This document shows positions 18,508 to 29,499 of a stretch of DNA of 64,000 bases, piece after piece; position 1 is the stretch's first letter; each line of letters starts with the position of its first letter. The position numbers and the translations under genes were made by a program. This stretch comes from Allosalinactinospora lopnorensis (lineage in GTDB: Bacteria; Actinomycetota; Actinomycetes; Streptosporangiales; Streptosporangiaceae), in contig NZ_LAJC01000007.1 of the NCBI RefSeq assembly GCF_000981225.1, forward strand, positions 50,946 through 114,945. Direction: 5' to 3'. The notes below the pieces were generated by a model that searched no databases, was not told where the DNA came from, and saw nothing but the letters and a program-made list of their open reading frames with translations.

Positions 18508-20009
18508 GTGCCGAATACTGCGCTTCCAGGTGAATCTCCCCGTCCAGGTCCGAAAAACGAGTCGGTGACGGCTACCGCAACGGAGCTGACGAGGGAGCAG
18601 CAGGCCGCGATCGGCGGCATGTTCTACTCGATCGAGACGATCGCGGACGAGCTCGGGGAGCGGTTCCTGGTCGGCGGCCACGAACTGGCGATCGTGGGCG
18701 GCCCTGTGCGCGATGCCCTGCTGGGCCGTGAGGTACACGACCTGGACCTCACCACCGACGCGTCCCGCAGCGCATCCTCGAGCTGGTCAAGGGGTGGGCC
18801 GACGCCGTGTGGACCGTCGGCATCGAGTTCGGCACGGTCGGGTTGCGCAAGAACGGCCTGCAGTTGGAGATCACCACCTACCGCAGCGAGTCGTACCAGC
18901 CGAAGTCCCGCAAGCCTGAGGTCCACTACGGCACCTCCCTGGAGGAGGACCTGGTGCGGCGGGACTTCACGGTGAACGCCATGGCGGTGCACCTGCCCGG
19001 CCGCGAGTTCGCCGACCCGTTCGGCGGGCTGGCCGATCTGAGCGCGCAGCGGCTGCGCACCCCGGGCACACCCGAGGACTCGTTCAGCGACGATCCGCTG
19101 CGCATAATGCGGGCCGTGCGATTCGCGGCACAGCTTGGTTTCACGATGGCTCCCGAGGTCAGAGAGGCGGTCTCCGGTATGGCCGAACGCCTTGGGATCG
19201 TCTCCGCTGAGCGTATCCGCGACGAGCTGGTCAAACTCATGCTCAGCGCCAACCCGCGCACCGGTGTCGAGCAGATGGTGGAGCTCGGTGTGGCGCAGCA
19301 CGTGCTGCCGGAGATCCCCAAGCTGCGTCTGGAGATCGACGAGCACCATCGGCACAAAGACGTCTACGAGCACTCCCTGACAGTGCTCGATCAGGCGATC
19401 GAGCTTGAGAAGAAGCGCGGACTGGAGCCCGATCTGGTGCTGCGGCTGGCCGCGCTGCTGCACGACATCGGCAAGCCCAAGACCCGCTCCTACGAGCCCG
19501 GCGGCCGCGTCACGTTCCACCACCACGAGGTCGTCGGGGCCTCGATGACCCGGAGCCGGCTCGGCGCGCTGCGCTTCTCCAAGGACACCGTCGCCGATAT
19601 CAGCAAGCTCGTCGCGCTCCATCTGCGGTTTCACGGCTACGGCAAGGGAGAGTGGACCGACTCCGCCGTGCGCCGCTACGCGCGCGACGCCGGGCACCTG
19701 CTGGAGCGCCTGCACATACTCACCAGGGCCGACTGCACCACGCGCAACCGCCGCAAGGCCGCGGCCCTGGCACGCGCCTACGACGACATCGAACGCCGGA
19801 TCGAACGGCTCGCCGAGGAGGAGGAGCTCAACAGGATCCGTCCCGACCTGGATGGCAACGAGATCCAGAAGATCCTCGGAATCAGCCCCGGTCCGATGGT
19901 CGGCAAGGCGTGGCGGTACCTGCTGGAGCTCCGGCTGGAACACGGCCCTATGAGCAAGGACGACGCGGCGAATGAGCTGCGCAGGTGGGCCGAGGAGCAC
20001 AGCGACTGA
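18508..20009 (+). CDS. pcnA: CCA tRNA nucleotidyltransferase, frameshifted
   Basis: The enzyme adds or repairs the 3' CCA of tRNAs. The first part has the nucleotidyltransferase signature (LAIVGGPVRDALLGREVHDL followed by DLTTDAS); after one missing base in the CCC run at 18764-18766 it continues as QRILELVKGWADAVWTVGIE, then RRDFTVNAMAVHLPG and a C-terminal HD domain (LAALLHDIGKPKTRS). Restoring one C gives a normal ~500-residue protein. Start GTG 18508 is chosen from homologues. The gene is essential or nearly so in many bacteria, so sequence error is the likely cause. Confidence 0.87.
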
Positions 20010-20037
20010 CGGGCCCGACCCGCTCTGTCAGTGGCGG

Positions 20038-21333
20038 TCACCGGGGCTGCGGCTCCCCGGTCGCCGAAAGGGCGCGGGAACGTATGGTCCAGGCCGCGCT
20101 CATCAGGGCGAGCCCCGCCGCCATGGCCAGGAGGACGCTCGCACTCACGCCTGATGGCGGGACCACGACGGTGGAGAGCCCCGCCCCAGCGACGAAGAGG
20201 CCGTTGAAGAGCATGTCGTAGACGGTGAAGACGCGGCCGCGGAAGGCGTCGTCGACATGTCGCTGAACCAACGTGTCGACGGAGACCTTCACCCCCTGTG
20301 ACACGACGCCCACGGCGAAGGCCGCGGCGGGGAACAGGCCGGAGGAGAACGGCAGTCCGAACAGCAGCAGAGCCGCGCTTCCGGAGCCGAGCAGCGTGGC
20401 GATCCAGGTGCTGGCGGTCATCCGCTGCGTCGCCCACGGCGTGGCGATCGCCCCGGCGAGGAAACCGGCAGCGGAGGCGCCCAGCGCTGCCGAGAACCCG
20501 GCGAAGCCGGCGACCCCGCCTTCGGTGAAGGTGTTGTTGTACAGCAGCAGGGTCATCAGCGTGCAGATACCGAAAACGAAGCGGAGTCCGCCGATCGTCG
20601 CCAGGGCGTATCGGGCCGGGCGGCGCTCCCAGACGTGCCGCACGCCATCGGCCAGCCCGGCGGCGACGTTGCGCACCGCCGCCCGCATCTCGGGGGGCTC
20701 GCGACCCAGGTCCGGTCCGAGTTCCCGGCGCCGCAGCGCCAGTGAGGCCCCGGCCGCCGCGGCGAACCCCGCGCCGGCCGCGAGCAGGACGGCGGGGGTG
20801 CCCATGGCGCTGTCTCCCGTGAGCAGCCGCAGTCCGGCTCCAGCTCCGGCGCCCGCGAAGCTTGCGAACGTCCCCGAGGTGGGCGTGACGGCGTTCGCCA
20901 TCATCAGTGTCTCCCGGGGCACGACGTGCGGCAGTGAGGCTCCCAAGGCCGCCAGGAAGAAGCGGTTGACGCTCAGCACGCACAGTGCGGCCGCGAAGAA
21001 GAGGACCCCGTCGGAGCTCACGGCGACGAGCGCGGCGGTGATCATTGCCAGGGCCGCTTTGCTCAGGGAGGAGAACAGCAGCACCTGCCGGCGCGGCCAC
21101 CGGTCGATGAAGACCCCGGCGAAGGGGCCGACAAGGGAGAAGGGCAGCAGCAGGATGGCGAACGCCGCGGCCACCTCACCGGCCGTGGAGTGCTGCTCGG
21201 GGGTGAAGAAGATGTAGCCGGCCAGCCCTGCCTGGTAGACCCCATCGGCGAACTGGGAGAGGAGTCGCGTACCGAACAGGCGACGGAAGCGCGATCCCTG
21301 AAGCACAGCGCGAAGATCGCCGAAGAAGGACAC
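20038..21333 (-). CDS. Major facilitator superfamily transporter
   Basis: A 431-residue membrane protein with about 12 hydrophobic helices. The MFS loop motif between helices 2 and 3 is visible as GPFAGVFIDRWPRRQVLLFS. The family layout (two six-helix halves with a central hydrophilic loop near residues 195-225) fits a secondary exporter; the substrate cannot be predicted. It converges on pcnA with 28 bases between stops. A near-perfect parS lies just upstream of its start. Confidence 0.82.
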   Translation of the reverse strand: MSFFGDLRAVLQGSRFRRLFGTRLLSQFADGVYQAGLAGYIFFTPEQHSTAGEVAAAFAILLLPFSLVGPFAGVFIDRWPRRQVLLFSSLSKAALAMITAALVAVSSDGVLFFAAALCVLSVNRFFLAALGASLPHVVPRETLMMANAVTPTSGTFASFAGAGAGAGLRLLTGDSAMGTPAVLLAAGAGFAAAAGASLALRRRELGPDLGREPPEMRAAVRNVAAGLADGVRHVWERRPARYALATIGGLRFVFGICTLMTLLLYNNTFTEGGVAGFAGFSAALGASAAGFLAGAIATPWATQRMTASTWIATLLGSGSAALLLFGLPFSSGLFPAAAFAVGVVSQGVKVSVDTLVQRHVDDAFRGRVFTVYDMLFNGLFVAGAGLSTVVVPPSGVSASVLLAMAAGLALMSAAWTIRSRALSATGEPQPR

Positions 21334-21352
21334 CTGGCAAGACTACGGGGAT

Positions 21353-21366
21353 GTTCCACGTGAAAC
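21353..21366. promoter_or_regulatory. Degenerate parS-like site
   Basis: GTTCCACGTGAAAC differs from the parS palindrome by one base. It lies 20 bases upstream of the MFS gene start. Position and similarity make ParB binding possible. Confidence 0.6.
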
Positions 21367-21514
21367 GTCTCCCCTTCCGCGACGGCCGACGGTGAACACG
21401 CGGTGCCGCCCGCCCGCCGGGCACAGCCGCCGGAGGGCCGGATACGGGAATGGGGCCGCTCGGGGGCGACCCCATACGCCGACAACTCGCCGTATCGCTG
21501 TGTCGATATGCCGC

Positions 21515-22594
21515 TCAGCGCTCGATCTCGCCCGTGATGAAGCGTTCGACGAGGTCGTGGGCTTCGCTGTCGCTGTACTGTTCCGGCGGGGACTTCATGA
21601 AGTAGGAGGAGGCGGACAGGATCGGCCCGCCGACACCGCGGTCCTTGGCGATCTTGGCGGCCCGGATGGCATCGATGATGATCCCGGCGGAATTCGGGGA
21701 GTCCCACACTTCCAGCTTGTACTCCAGGTTCACCGGAGCGTCACCGAAGGCGCGGCCTTCGAGCCGGATGTAGGCCCACTTGCGGTCGTCCAGCCACGGC
21801 ACGTGGTCGGAAGGGCCGATGTGCACGGATCCGGCCTTGAGTTCGTGTGGAATCTGAGAGGTGACCGACTGGGTCTTGGAGACCTTCTTCGAGTGCAGCC
21901 GCTCGCGCTCCAGCATGTTCATGAAGTCCATGTTGCCGCCGAAGTTCAGCTGGTAGGTCCGGTCCACGACGACGCCGCGGTCCTCGAACAGCTTGGACAG
22001 CACGCGGTGCGTGATGGTCGCGCCGATCTGCGACTTGATGTCGTCGCCCACGATCGGCAGGCCGGCCTCGGTGAACTTGGCCGCCCATTCGGGATCGGAG
22101 GCGATGAAGACGGGGAGGGCGTTGACGAAGGCGACGCCCGCGTCGATGGCGCACTGCGCGTAGAACTCGTCGGCCTCCTCGGAGCCCACCGGAAGATAGG
22201 AGACCAGGACGTCGGCTTTGGCGGTCTTGAGCGCGGCCACGACGTCGACGGCGTCCTCGGCGGACTCTTCGATGGTCTCCTGGTAGTACTTGCCCAAGCC
22301 GTCGAACGTGGGGCCGCGCTGTACGGTCACACCGGTCGGTTCGACGTCGCAGATCTTGATCGTGTTGTTCTCGCTCGCCCCGATCGCGTCGGCGAGGTCG
22401 TGTCCGACCTTCTTGGCGTCGACGTCGAACGCCGTGACGAACTCCACGTCCCGCACGTGGTACGGGCCGAACTGTACGTGCATGAGGCCGGGAACCCGGG
22501 TTTCTGGGGCGGCGTCTTTGTAGTAGTGAACGCCCTGGACGAGCGACGCCGCACAGTTGCCGACGCCCACGACGGCTACGCGTACCGAACCCAT
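21515..22594 (-). CDS. ino1: Inositol-3-phosphate synthase
   Basis: Converts glucose 6-phosphate to 1D-myo-inositol 3-phosphate with NAD, feeding phosphatidylinositol and mycothiol synthesis. The 359 residues start [20 protein letters not shown] (Rossmann NAD site) and contain the family segments [20 protein letters not shown] and [20 protein letters not shown]. The ATG at 22594 has AAGGAG eight bases upstream; an upstream in-frame extension to 22684 has no support. A PadR regulator is encoded immediately upstream on the same strand, a conserved actinobacterial pairing. Confidence 0.94.
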   Translation of the reverse strand: MGSVRVAVVGVGNCAASLVQGVHYYKDAAPETRVPGLMHVQFGPYHVRDVEFVTAFDVDAKKVGHDLADAIGASENNTIKICDVEPTGVTVQRGPTFDGLGKYYQETIEESAEDAVDVVAALKTAKADVLVSYLPVGSEEADEFYAQCAIDAGVAFVNALPVFIASDPEWAAKFTEAGLPIVGDDIKSQIGATITHRVLSKLFEDRGVVVDRTYQLNFGGNMDFMNMLERERLHSKKVSKTQSVTSQIPHELKAGSVHIGPSDHVPWLDDRKWAYIRLEGRAFGDAPVNLEYKLEVWDSPNSAGIIIDAIRAAKIAKDRGVGGPILSASSYFMKSPPEQYSDSEAHDLVERFITGEIER

Positions 22595-22680
22595 TGGTCC
22601 TTGCTCCTTCTCATCTGCTGACTCGGATTCCACGGCGCTCCAGGCTGATGCCGCGCCGCACGGCGACAGGAGGCCGCCGT

Positions 22681-23307
22681 TCACATCTGTTGGTCTGTGG
22701 CTGACGGATCGCCTCGCAGGGGCGGGGCACTACCGCTGATATTCGCATCGGCGACGCCCGCGTTCTCTGCGCGACGCCGCTCTTGCTTGATGAGGTCTTC
22801 GAGCCAGTCGACCTCGCGCTCGACGGACTCGACGCGATGCCGGTGCAGTTCGTAGATGTAGGGATCACCGCGCTCAGTGGCACGCGCCACGCGCTCACGG
22901 AGGAAGTCGAGCCGTTCGAGAAGCCGGTGGCGCCTGCCGCGGAGGATGCGCATTCGCACCTCGGTCCGGGTACGGCCGAACAGGGTGAAGTGCACGCCGA
23001 AGCATTCGTCGTCCGTGGCCGCCGGTGTGCTTTCGGACAGGAGCGCGCGCAGGCGTTCGCGGCCCTCAGAGGTGAGCTGGTACACGATGCGCGACCGCCA
23101 TCCCGCGGCGCCCTCCTGGGGCGAACCGGAGACCAGATCCAGGCGCAGCATCTCCTTCAGGCAGGGGTAGAGGGAGCCATAGGAGAACGCGCGGAAGGCT
23201 CCCAGCTCGGAGTTGAGGCGTTTACGCAGCTCGTATCCGTGCATGGGGCTCTCCTCAAGGTGGCCGAGGATGGCGAGCTCAAGCACCCTTGTTCTGCGCG
23301 GCCTCAT
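22681..23307 (-). CDS. PadR family transcriptional regulator
   Basis: A 208-residue winged-helix regulator. The N-terminal PadR domain is clear: [20 protein letters not shown], then [20 protein letters not shown] and [19 protein letters not shown]. The C-terminal part (about 110-180) is helical and likely the dimerisation/ligand domain. It is followed by ino1 on the same strand, so it probably controls inositol phosphate synthase. A candidate operator lies about 190 bases upstream. Confidence 0.88.
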   Translation of the reverse strand: MRPRRTRVLELAILGHLEESPMHGYELRKRLNSELGAFRAFSYGSLYPCLKEMLRLDLVSGSPQEGAAGWRSRIVYQLTSEGRERLRALLSESTPAATDDECFGVHFTLFGRTRTEVRMRILRGRRHRLLERLDFLRERVARATERGDPYIYELHRHRVESVEREVDWLEDLIKQERRRAENAGVADANISGSAPPLRGDPSATDQQM

Positions 23308-24180
23308 CCGGAACCCCCTTGTTCGCCCCGTCTCCGGTGTCAGCCGCGGAGGCGCCGACTCTGTACCTGGCCGGATGTCCGGCTGAGAAGAACGTGAGCG
23401 TCCGCGTGCTTTATCCGATTATGAGGATATCGCTTTGATATAAATAGCGACTCCACGGGGACCGGCCGGGACTCCCGCTCACCCCGGAAGATGTTGGATT
23501 CCCAACATTCCGCGGGAGCGTCAGGTGAACGGAGAGGGACGGGATAAGCGCCTCTGAGCTGGTAAAACTCGGCTCTGTGCGAACTTGTGCGGATCCTGGC
23601 CCCACGCCGGTGAAGAGAGGTCGTACCCTGGACTGCCAGGCGCAACCGGTAGCCGAATGTGATCAACGAAGTCGCATCGGCCAGTACGCTCGCGGCTGGG
23701 TTGTGCTATATGGTGCCGTCGCTTTACCGTGACACTTGCTTGACGAGTGAACGCCCCCGCTGTCACTCGCGTGTCAAGGTCCGAACCCCATGCGGTACCG
23801 GAGTGAACGGCCCGTAAGTGTTTCAGTAGCGACCGAGGAGATAGGAGTGGCGACACGGCCGCCCTAGTCGGCGGTTCCCCCGATGGTGTGCTCCATACAC
23901 GCGGTCCGTGGTCATGGATCGCCGTGCTCGCCAAGGTGTCGTGCCCCGAGTTTTCGTCACGGTAGGCCATCGACGGGAGGAAGCAGCGGACCACGCCTTC
24001 GGCACGCCGGGAAAAACCTTACGCCCCCGTAAGGCGTGCAAGTCGGCGAACCCCGGCGGATACCCCCTGAATCAGCCGGATCCTTGTGGTTCGGTAGCCG
24101 AAATCGTTTCCCCTGGGGAAGCTTTGCGCCCCCCACCCAGTCGATAGGCCGATCGGCCGTATTACAGCAAACGAGGACGC
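23308..24180. other. Long divergent spacer, padR to PBP gene
   Basis: 873 bases with no protein-coding frame that I can support. It contains an AT-rich stretch near 23416-23447, unusual in this GC-rich DNA and a likely promoter zone, a PadR-type palindrome at 23491-23508, and a short hairpin (CCTTACG...CGTAAGG) around 24018-24035. Confidence 0.5.
23491..23508. promoter_or_regulatory. Candidate PadR operator
   Basis: ATGTTGGATTCCCAACAT is an inverted repeat with ATGT/ACAT ends, the pattern recognised by PadR-family proteins (usually spaced by eight bases, here ten). It is upstream of padR. The assignment is inferred. Confidence 0.4.
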
Positions 24181-26721
24181 GTGAGTACCGAAAGACGACG
24201 GAGCGCCGGCGGTCGGCGCCGGGCCACTGGCCCCGCCGGGGACGAACGCACTGCCGGTCGCCGCAGGCCGAGAGAGGACGACGAGGGCGGCTTCTGGGAC
24301 GATGGGCCCGAGCGCAGCCCCCGCCGCTCCAGGGACGATCACGACCACGAGCGCCCGCAGCGGCGCCATACCGACGCCGCCCGCTCAGGTGCGGCGGCGG
24401 AGGGCGGTCGGCGCCGGGCCGAGGGCGAGGGAGGCGGCACGCGCCGCGCAGCCGCCCACGGCGCGCGTTCCGAAGGAGCGCGCCGTGCGCCCGGGGGCCG
24501 CGGTGGTGGAGGGCGGCGCCGTCCGCCGTCCCGCGAGGGCGAACACGACGACCGCGGGCCGTTCAAACGCTTTCTCTCCAAGGCGTGGAAGCCCGCTCTC
24601 GTCACGTGCGGGCTGCTCTTCATCGCCGGCGTGGCGATCTTCGGAGTGCTGTACGCCAAGACGCCGAACCCGGACGAGCTGGACGAGCAAGCCCAGGCCC
24701 AGTTGGCCTCGACGAGTATCCAGTTCGCCGACGGTTCGGAGGCGGTCACCACGGGTGAGCTCAACCGGGTCCCGGTGACCCCGGAGGACATCCCCCAGTC
24801 CGTGATCAACGGCGTGCTCGGGTCGGAGCAGCGCAACTTCTACGAGGAACCCGGCATCTCGATCACCGGCACCATGCGCGCGGTGCTGACGGGCGGCCAG
24901 GCCGGCGGCGGTTCCACCATCACCCAGCAGATGGCCCGGAACTACTATGGCGGGCTCTCCCAGGAGCGCTCGTACGTGCGCAAGCTCAATGAGATCCTGA
25001 TCTCGATCAAGGTGGGGCAGCAGCTCCAGCCCGACGACATCCTCACGCAGTACCTCAACACCATCTACTTCGGCCGCGATGCCTACGGGGTGCAGGCGGC
25101 GGCGCAGGCGTACTTCGACAAGGACGTCAGCGAGCTCGACGAGGCCGAAGGCGCGTTCATCGGCGCGATCATCCAGCAGCCGAGCAACTTCCAGAACGTG
25201 GAAGCCGGCTCCGAGCTGGAGGAGATCCTCCATGAGCGGTGGGAGTACGCCGTCGGCGGCATGGTCGAGATGCACAACGACAATCCGGAACTTGGTATCC
25301 CCCAGGCCGAGGCCGACAAGCTGGAGTTCCCGGAGACCATCGCGTACGAGCCGGGCGAGAGCCTCACCGGGTACAAGGGCTACATCAAGACCGCGGTCGA
25401 GAACGAGCTCGAGGAGCGCTACGACCTCGCGCCCGAGGAGGTCGCCACCAACGGCTACCGGGTGACGACCTCGCTCGACGAGAACCTCATGAATGACGCG
25501 CAGGACGCCTTCGCGGAGACGCTGCCCGACATGCCCGAGGAGACCCTGATGGGTCTGGCCGCCGTCGACCCGAGGACCGGGGAGATCCGGGCGTTCAACG
25601 GCGGTGCCGACTTCACGTCGCAGGCGAACAACTCGCTGACCCACCGCGCCCAGGCCGGATCGGCGTTCAAAGCGCATGTGCTGGCGACCGGCCTCGAGCA
25701 GGGTATCGGTCTGCGGAGCACCTTCGACGGCGACTCCCCGCAGCAGTTCCCCGGCGTCGAAGGGGAGATCCAGAACAACGAGAACAAGTCGTACGGAGAG
25801 GTCGACCTCATCGAGTCGACCGCCAATTCGATCAACACCAGCTACGTGGAACTGGCCACCCAGGTGACGCCCCAAGCGGTGGTGGAGACCGCGAAGAGGA
25901 GCGGCATCGAGGAGAAGCAGTTCGAGACCGCGGCGCTGGGGCCGAACATCGCACTGGGCACCTACCAGCTCACCGCGCTCGACCAGGCCGCCGCGTATGC
26001 CACCTTCGCCAACGAGGGTGTGCACATGCCGCAGCACATGGTCACCGAGGTCCTGGACGCCAACGGCCAGGAGATCGAGCCCAACGACGCCCAACAGCTG
26101 GAGCAGGGCGAGACCGCGTTCAGCCCGGATGTCGCGGCCGACGCCACCCACGCCATGACCCAGGTGGTCGAGAACGGCGGTGGTAAGAACGCAGCTCTGA
26201 GCGACGGCCGTCCGGTGGCGGGCAAGACCGGTACCTCCAACGACGCCAAGTCGGCCTGGTTCGTGGGCTACACCCCGCAGCTGTCCACCGCGGTCAGCCT
26301 GAGTCGCGCCGACGGCGAGCAGCTGGTGATCCCCGGCGTCAACGACGTGTTCGGCGGTACTACCTCGGCCCGGATCTGGAAGGCCTTCATGGACGAGGCC
26401 ATGGAGGGCGAGGAGGTCGAGCAGTTCCCCGAACCCGCGTTCGTCGGAAGCGATCAGGACTTCCGGCCGGAGCCCTCGCCGACTCCCGAGCCCTCGGACG
26501 AGCCGTCGGAGGAACCGTCGGAGGAGCCGTCGGAGGAACCGAGCCCGACCATCACGCCGAGCCCGCCGTCCGACGAGTGCAACCCCTTCTTCGACCCCGA
26601 ATGCGAGGAGGAGGAAGAAGAGGAGGAGAGTCCCGGCAACGGCAACGGTAACGGCAACGGACGCCCGGACGAGAACGAGGACGAGGACGGCGGTTTCTTC
26701 CCGTCGTCTCGTAGAGAGTGA
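24181..26721 (+). CDS. Class A penicillin-binding protein (transglycosylase/transpeptidase)
   Basis: An 846-residue bifunctional peptidoglycan synthase. Order: a ~130-residue Arg/Gly-rich cytoplasmic tail; one membrane helix (about 138-157); a GT51 transglycosylase domain with SEQRNFYEEPG (about 215) and GGSTITQQMARN; and a transpeptidase domain with the serine motif SAFK at 494, SIN at 550 and KTG at 682. The C-terminus is acidic and Pro/Glu rich with EPSEEPSEEPS and GNGN repeats. The GTG start sits at the beginning of this frame. The large Arg-rich head is common in actinobacterial class A PBPs. Confidence 0.93.
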   Translation: MSTERRRSAGGRRRATGPAGDERTAGRRRPREDDEGGFWDDGPERSPRRSRDDHDHERPQRRHTDAARSGAAAEGGRRRAEGEGGGTRRAAAHGARSEGARRAPGGRGGGGRRRPPSREGEHDDRGPFKRFLSKAWKPALVTCGLLFIAGVAIFGVLYAKTPNPDELDEQAQAQLASTSIQFADGSEAVTTGELNRVPVTPEDIPQSVINGVLGSEQRNFYEEPGISITGTMRAVLTGGQAGGGSTITQQMARNYYGGLSQERSYVRKLNEILISIKVGQQLQPDDILTQYLNTIYFGRDAYGVQAAAQAYFDKDVSELDEAEGAFIGAIIQQPSNFQNVEAGSELEEILHERWEYAVGGMVEMHNDNPELGIPQAEADKLEFPETIAYEPGESLTGYKGYIKTAVENELEERYDLAPEEVATNGYRVTTSLDENLMNDAQDAFAETLPDMPEETLMGLAAVDPRTGEIRAFNGGADFTSQANNSLTHRAQAGSAFKAHVLATGLEQGIGLRSTFDGDSPQQFPGVEGEIQNNENKSYGEVDLIESTANSINTSYVELATQVTPQAVVETAKRSGIEEKQFETAALGPNIALGTYQLTALDQAAAYATFANEGVHMPQHMVTEVLDANGQEIEPNDAQQLEQGETAFSPDVAADATHAMTQVVENGGGKNAALSDGRPVAGKTGTSNDAKSAWFVGYTPQLSTAVSLSRADGEQLVIPGVNDVFGGTTSARIWKAFMDEAMEGEEVEQFPEPAFVGSDQDFRPEPSPTPEPSDEPSEEPSEEPSEEPSPTITPSPPSDECNPFFDPECEEEEEEEESPGNGNGNGNGRPDENEDEDGGFFPSSRRE

Positions 26722-26748
26722 CGGGCCGTTCGGCCCTGGAGGAGTGAT

Positions 26749-28109
26749 GTGACCTCCATGTCCGGCAACCCCGGACGGGTGCGTGCCGGCGACGATCTCG
26801 TCGCCGGCACGCGGCGTATAACGGAGCCTATGAAGACGCCCTGGGGCGAGCTCACCGTCGTGGCATTTGCCGGAGCGGTCCTCGGCTACCTGGTGAAGGT
26901 CCCCTGCCGGTTCGGCGGCGGGTGGATGTACGGGACGCAGTACGAGTACGGCTGCTACAGCGACGTCTTCCCCCTGTACTACCGCGACGGCCTGGACACC
27001 GGCACCGTCCCCTACCTCGACCAGCCGGTCGAGTACCCGGTACTCACCGGCGGCCTGATGCATCTCGTCGCGCGCGCGGTCTCCTGGCTGCCCGATACGG
27101 ATTCCCGGGCACTCGGCTACTTCGACCTCACCGCGGCCGTGCTGGCGGCGGCCCTGGTGATCGTGGTACTGGGAACCGGGCACCTGGTGGGGCGCGGCGG
27201 GATACGCCCCGGCGGGCGGCCCTTCGACCGGCGGGCGGCCCTTCTCGCGGGCGGCTTCGTCGCCCTGGCGCCCGCCGCCTTCCTCACGGCCTACATCAAC
27301 TGGGACCTGCTTGCCGTCATGCTGATGACCGGCGGGCTCGTTTGCTACGCGCACGGGCGGCAGTGGCTCGGCGGCGGGCTGATAGGCCTGGCGGTCGCCG
27401 CCAAGTTCTACCCGTTCCTTTTCTTCGGCCCGCTGTTCGTGCTGGTACTGCGGAGGCTTCTGGCAGGGAGGGCGGCATCTCTCCCGGGGATCTCCTCCGC
27501 CCGCTGGCCGGTGCCGCTGCCGCGTGGACCGCGGTGAACCTTCCCGTCTACCTCGCGGCGCCCGAGGGATGGGCCATGTTCTTCGAGTTCAGTCAGGAGC
27601 GCGGTGCCGACTGGGGGTCGGTCTACTACATCCTGGCCGGGTTCGGGCTGATCGATACGGCGGACCCGGACCTCATCAACCTCGTGGGAACGCTCGCCCT
27701 GGCAGCGGCGTGCGCGGGCATCGCGGCCTTGGGGCTGTTCGCGCGCCGCGGACCTTCGCCGGAGCAGATGGTGTTCCTGACCGTGGCGGCGTTTTTGATC
27801 ACCAACAAGGTGTGGTCACCCCAGTTCGTGCTGTGGCTGCTGCCGCTGGCTGTACTGGCGTTCCCGAGGATCGTGCCTTCCGGGCCCGCCGTCGCCCTCT
27901 ACGGCCTGTGGCAGTTGGCCGAGGTCGGTTACTTCTTCGGCATCTGGCAGCATCTGCGCTATGTCGGCCTGCTGGGCGTGGGGGCGGCCCCCGCGGGGCT
28001 CGACTTCGCGGCCTACGCGTTCGTGGCGTTGGGGCGGTTGTTCTCGCTGCTCATGGTGTGTGCTCTTGTGGCTGTGGACAGCCTGCGCAACGGCGATTCG
28101 CGGGCTTGA
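26749..28109 (+). CDS. GT87-like (DUF2029) membrane glycosyltransferase, frameshifted
   Basis: A polytopic protein resembling GT87/DUF2029 mannosyltransferases that use polyprenyl-phosphate sugars outside the membrane. The first part contains [20 protein letters not shown] followed by [12 protein letters not shown], typical of the family, and several helices. At the GGG run 27470-27472 one base seems to be missing: the frame changes from RRLLAGR to [20 protein letters not shown] and continues to 28109. Corrected length is about 450 residues. The GTG start has a GGAGGAG site. It lies between the PBP and ribosomal genes, as in related genomes. Confidence 0.78.
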
Positions 28110-28246
28110 CGGCTGGTAACCTTGACAATCGTCTGGCTCTAGAGCCCCTGTGCCGCCGGCCGAACCGGCTCCGAAGAAAAGGGGCTCTTGCCCTCCTGCC
28201 GTGGAAAGGCCATGGCCGCAGCAGTCCAGAGGAGGTATGCACGTTC

Positions 28247-28537
28247 ATGCGTCGCTACGAAGTAATGGTCATCCTCGACCCCAGCCTTGACGAGCGCACG
28301 GTGTCCCCGTCGCTGGAGCAGTTCCTGGGTGTCGTCCGCAACGACGGCGGCTCGGTAGAGAAGGTCGACGTCTGGGGCAAGCGTCGCCTCGCGTACGAGA
28401 TCGACAAGAACTCCGAGGGCATCTACGCGGTGATCGACCTCACGGCCACGCCCGAGACGGTCAAGGAACTGGACCGTCAGTTCCACATCGCCGAAGCCGT
28501 CCTGCGCACCAAGGTCCTCCGTCCTGAGGTGCACTGA
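28247..28537 (+). CDS. rpsF: 30S ribosomal protein S6
   Basis: A 96-residue S6: [20 protein letters not shown], the [20 protein letters not shown] core and the C-terminal LRTKVLRP end. An AGGAGG site precedes the ATG by eleven bases. A longer in-frame reading upstream is not S6. It leads the conserved rpsF-ssb-rpsR-rplI operon. Confidence 0.96.
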   Translation: MRRYEVMVILDPSLDERTVSPSLEQFLGVVRNDGGSVEKVDVWGKRRLAYEIDKNSEGIYAVIDLTATPETVKELDRQFHIAEAVLRTKVLRPEVH

Positions 28538-28599
28538 CGCTTCCCGCGTCGGCCGCCCACGTATCTGCCTGATTCCGACTACTCAACCCGGAGCCGACC

Positions 28600-29160
28600 A
28601 TGGCAGGCGAAACCCAGATCACGCTCGTCGGCAACCTCGTCGACGACCCGGAACTGCGATTCACCCCAAGCGGGGCCGCGGTCGCGAACTTCCGTGTGGC
28701 CTCCACCCCGCGCTACTTCGATCGCCAGAGCGGTGAGTGGCGCGATGGCGAGGCCATGTTTCTCAGCTGCTCTGTCTGGCGCCAGTACGCGGAGAACGTG
28801 GCCGAGAGCCTGACCCGCGGCATGCGCGTCATCGTGCAGGGCAGGCTCAAGCAGCGTTCGTTCGAGACCAAAGAGGGCGAGAAACGCACGGTCTTCGAAA
28901 TCGATGTCGACGAGGTCGGTCCCGCTCTGCGCAGTGCCACCGCGAAGGTGACCAAGGTGCAGCGGCAAGGGGGCGGTTTCGGCGGCGGTCCCCAGCAGGG
29001 CGGTGGTCCTCAGCAGGGCGGCGGCTACGGCAACCAGGGTGGTGGCTACGGCGGCCCTCAGGGGGGCCGCTCCGGTCCGCCCGCCGACGACCCGTGGGCG
29101 ACCAGCGGTGGCGGCGGTGGTTTCGGGGGCGGAGGATTCTCCGACGAGCCGCCGTTCTGA
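28600..29160 (+). CDS. ssb: Single-stranded DNA-binding protein
   Basis: A 186-residue SSB. The OB-fold occupies about residues 1-112 ([19 protein letters not shown], then [18 protein letters not shown]), followed by a Gly/Gln-rich linker with GGGPQQGGG repeats and the acidic tip SDEPPF, which recruits replication and repair partners. Its position between rpsF and rpsR is the usual one. Confidence 0.96.
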   Translation: MAGETQITLVGNLVDDPELRFTPSGAAVANFRVASTPRYFDRQSGEWRDGEAMFLSCSVWRQYAENVAESLTRGMRVIVQGRLKQRSFETKEGEKRTVFEIDVDEVGPALRSATAKVTKVQRQGGGFGGGPQQGGGPQQGGGYGNQGGGYGGPQGGRSGPPADDPWATSGGGGGFGGGGFSDEPPF

Positions 29161-29236
29161 CTTCGCGAGTCCGACCAATCTGACCGAATTGACCATCCCC
29201 GGGTGATCCGGGGCTCTTAACTCAAGGAGCACCACG

Positions 29237-29473
29237 ATGGCGAAGCCGGCAGCGCGCAAGCCGAAGAAGAAGGTTTGCCTGTTCTGTCAGGAGAAGTTGT
29301 CCTACATCGACTACAAGGACACGACCCTGCTGCGGAAGTTCATCTCCGACCGCGGCAAGATCCGCGCGCGCCGGGTGACCGGCAACTGCACGCGGCACCA
29401 GCGCGACGTCGCCACGGCGATCAAGAGTGCCCGTGAGATGGCACTGCTGCCCTACACCAGCACCGCTCGCTAA
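29237..29473 (+). CDS. rpsR: 30S ribosomal protein S18
   Basis: A 78-residue S18 with [20 protein letters not shown] and the conserved [19 protein letters not shown] and [10 protein letters not shown] segments. The CxxC plus later Cys is the zinc-binding (C+) form. An AAGGAG site precedes the ATG. Confidence 0.95.
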   Translation: MAKPAARKPKKKVCLFCQEKLSYIDYKDTTLLRKFISDRGKIRARRVTGNCTRHQRDVATAIKSAREMALLPYTSTAR

Positions 29474-29499
29474 CGGGGAAGTCCGAGGGAGGTTTAATC

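Noticed and set aside
24385..27354. A 989-codon open frame on the minus strand
   Set aside because: It is antisense to the PBP gene, with His/Arg/Val-rich bias typical of GC-rich shadow frames and no domain.
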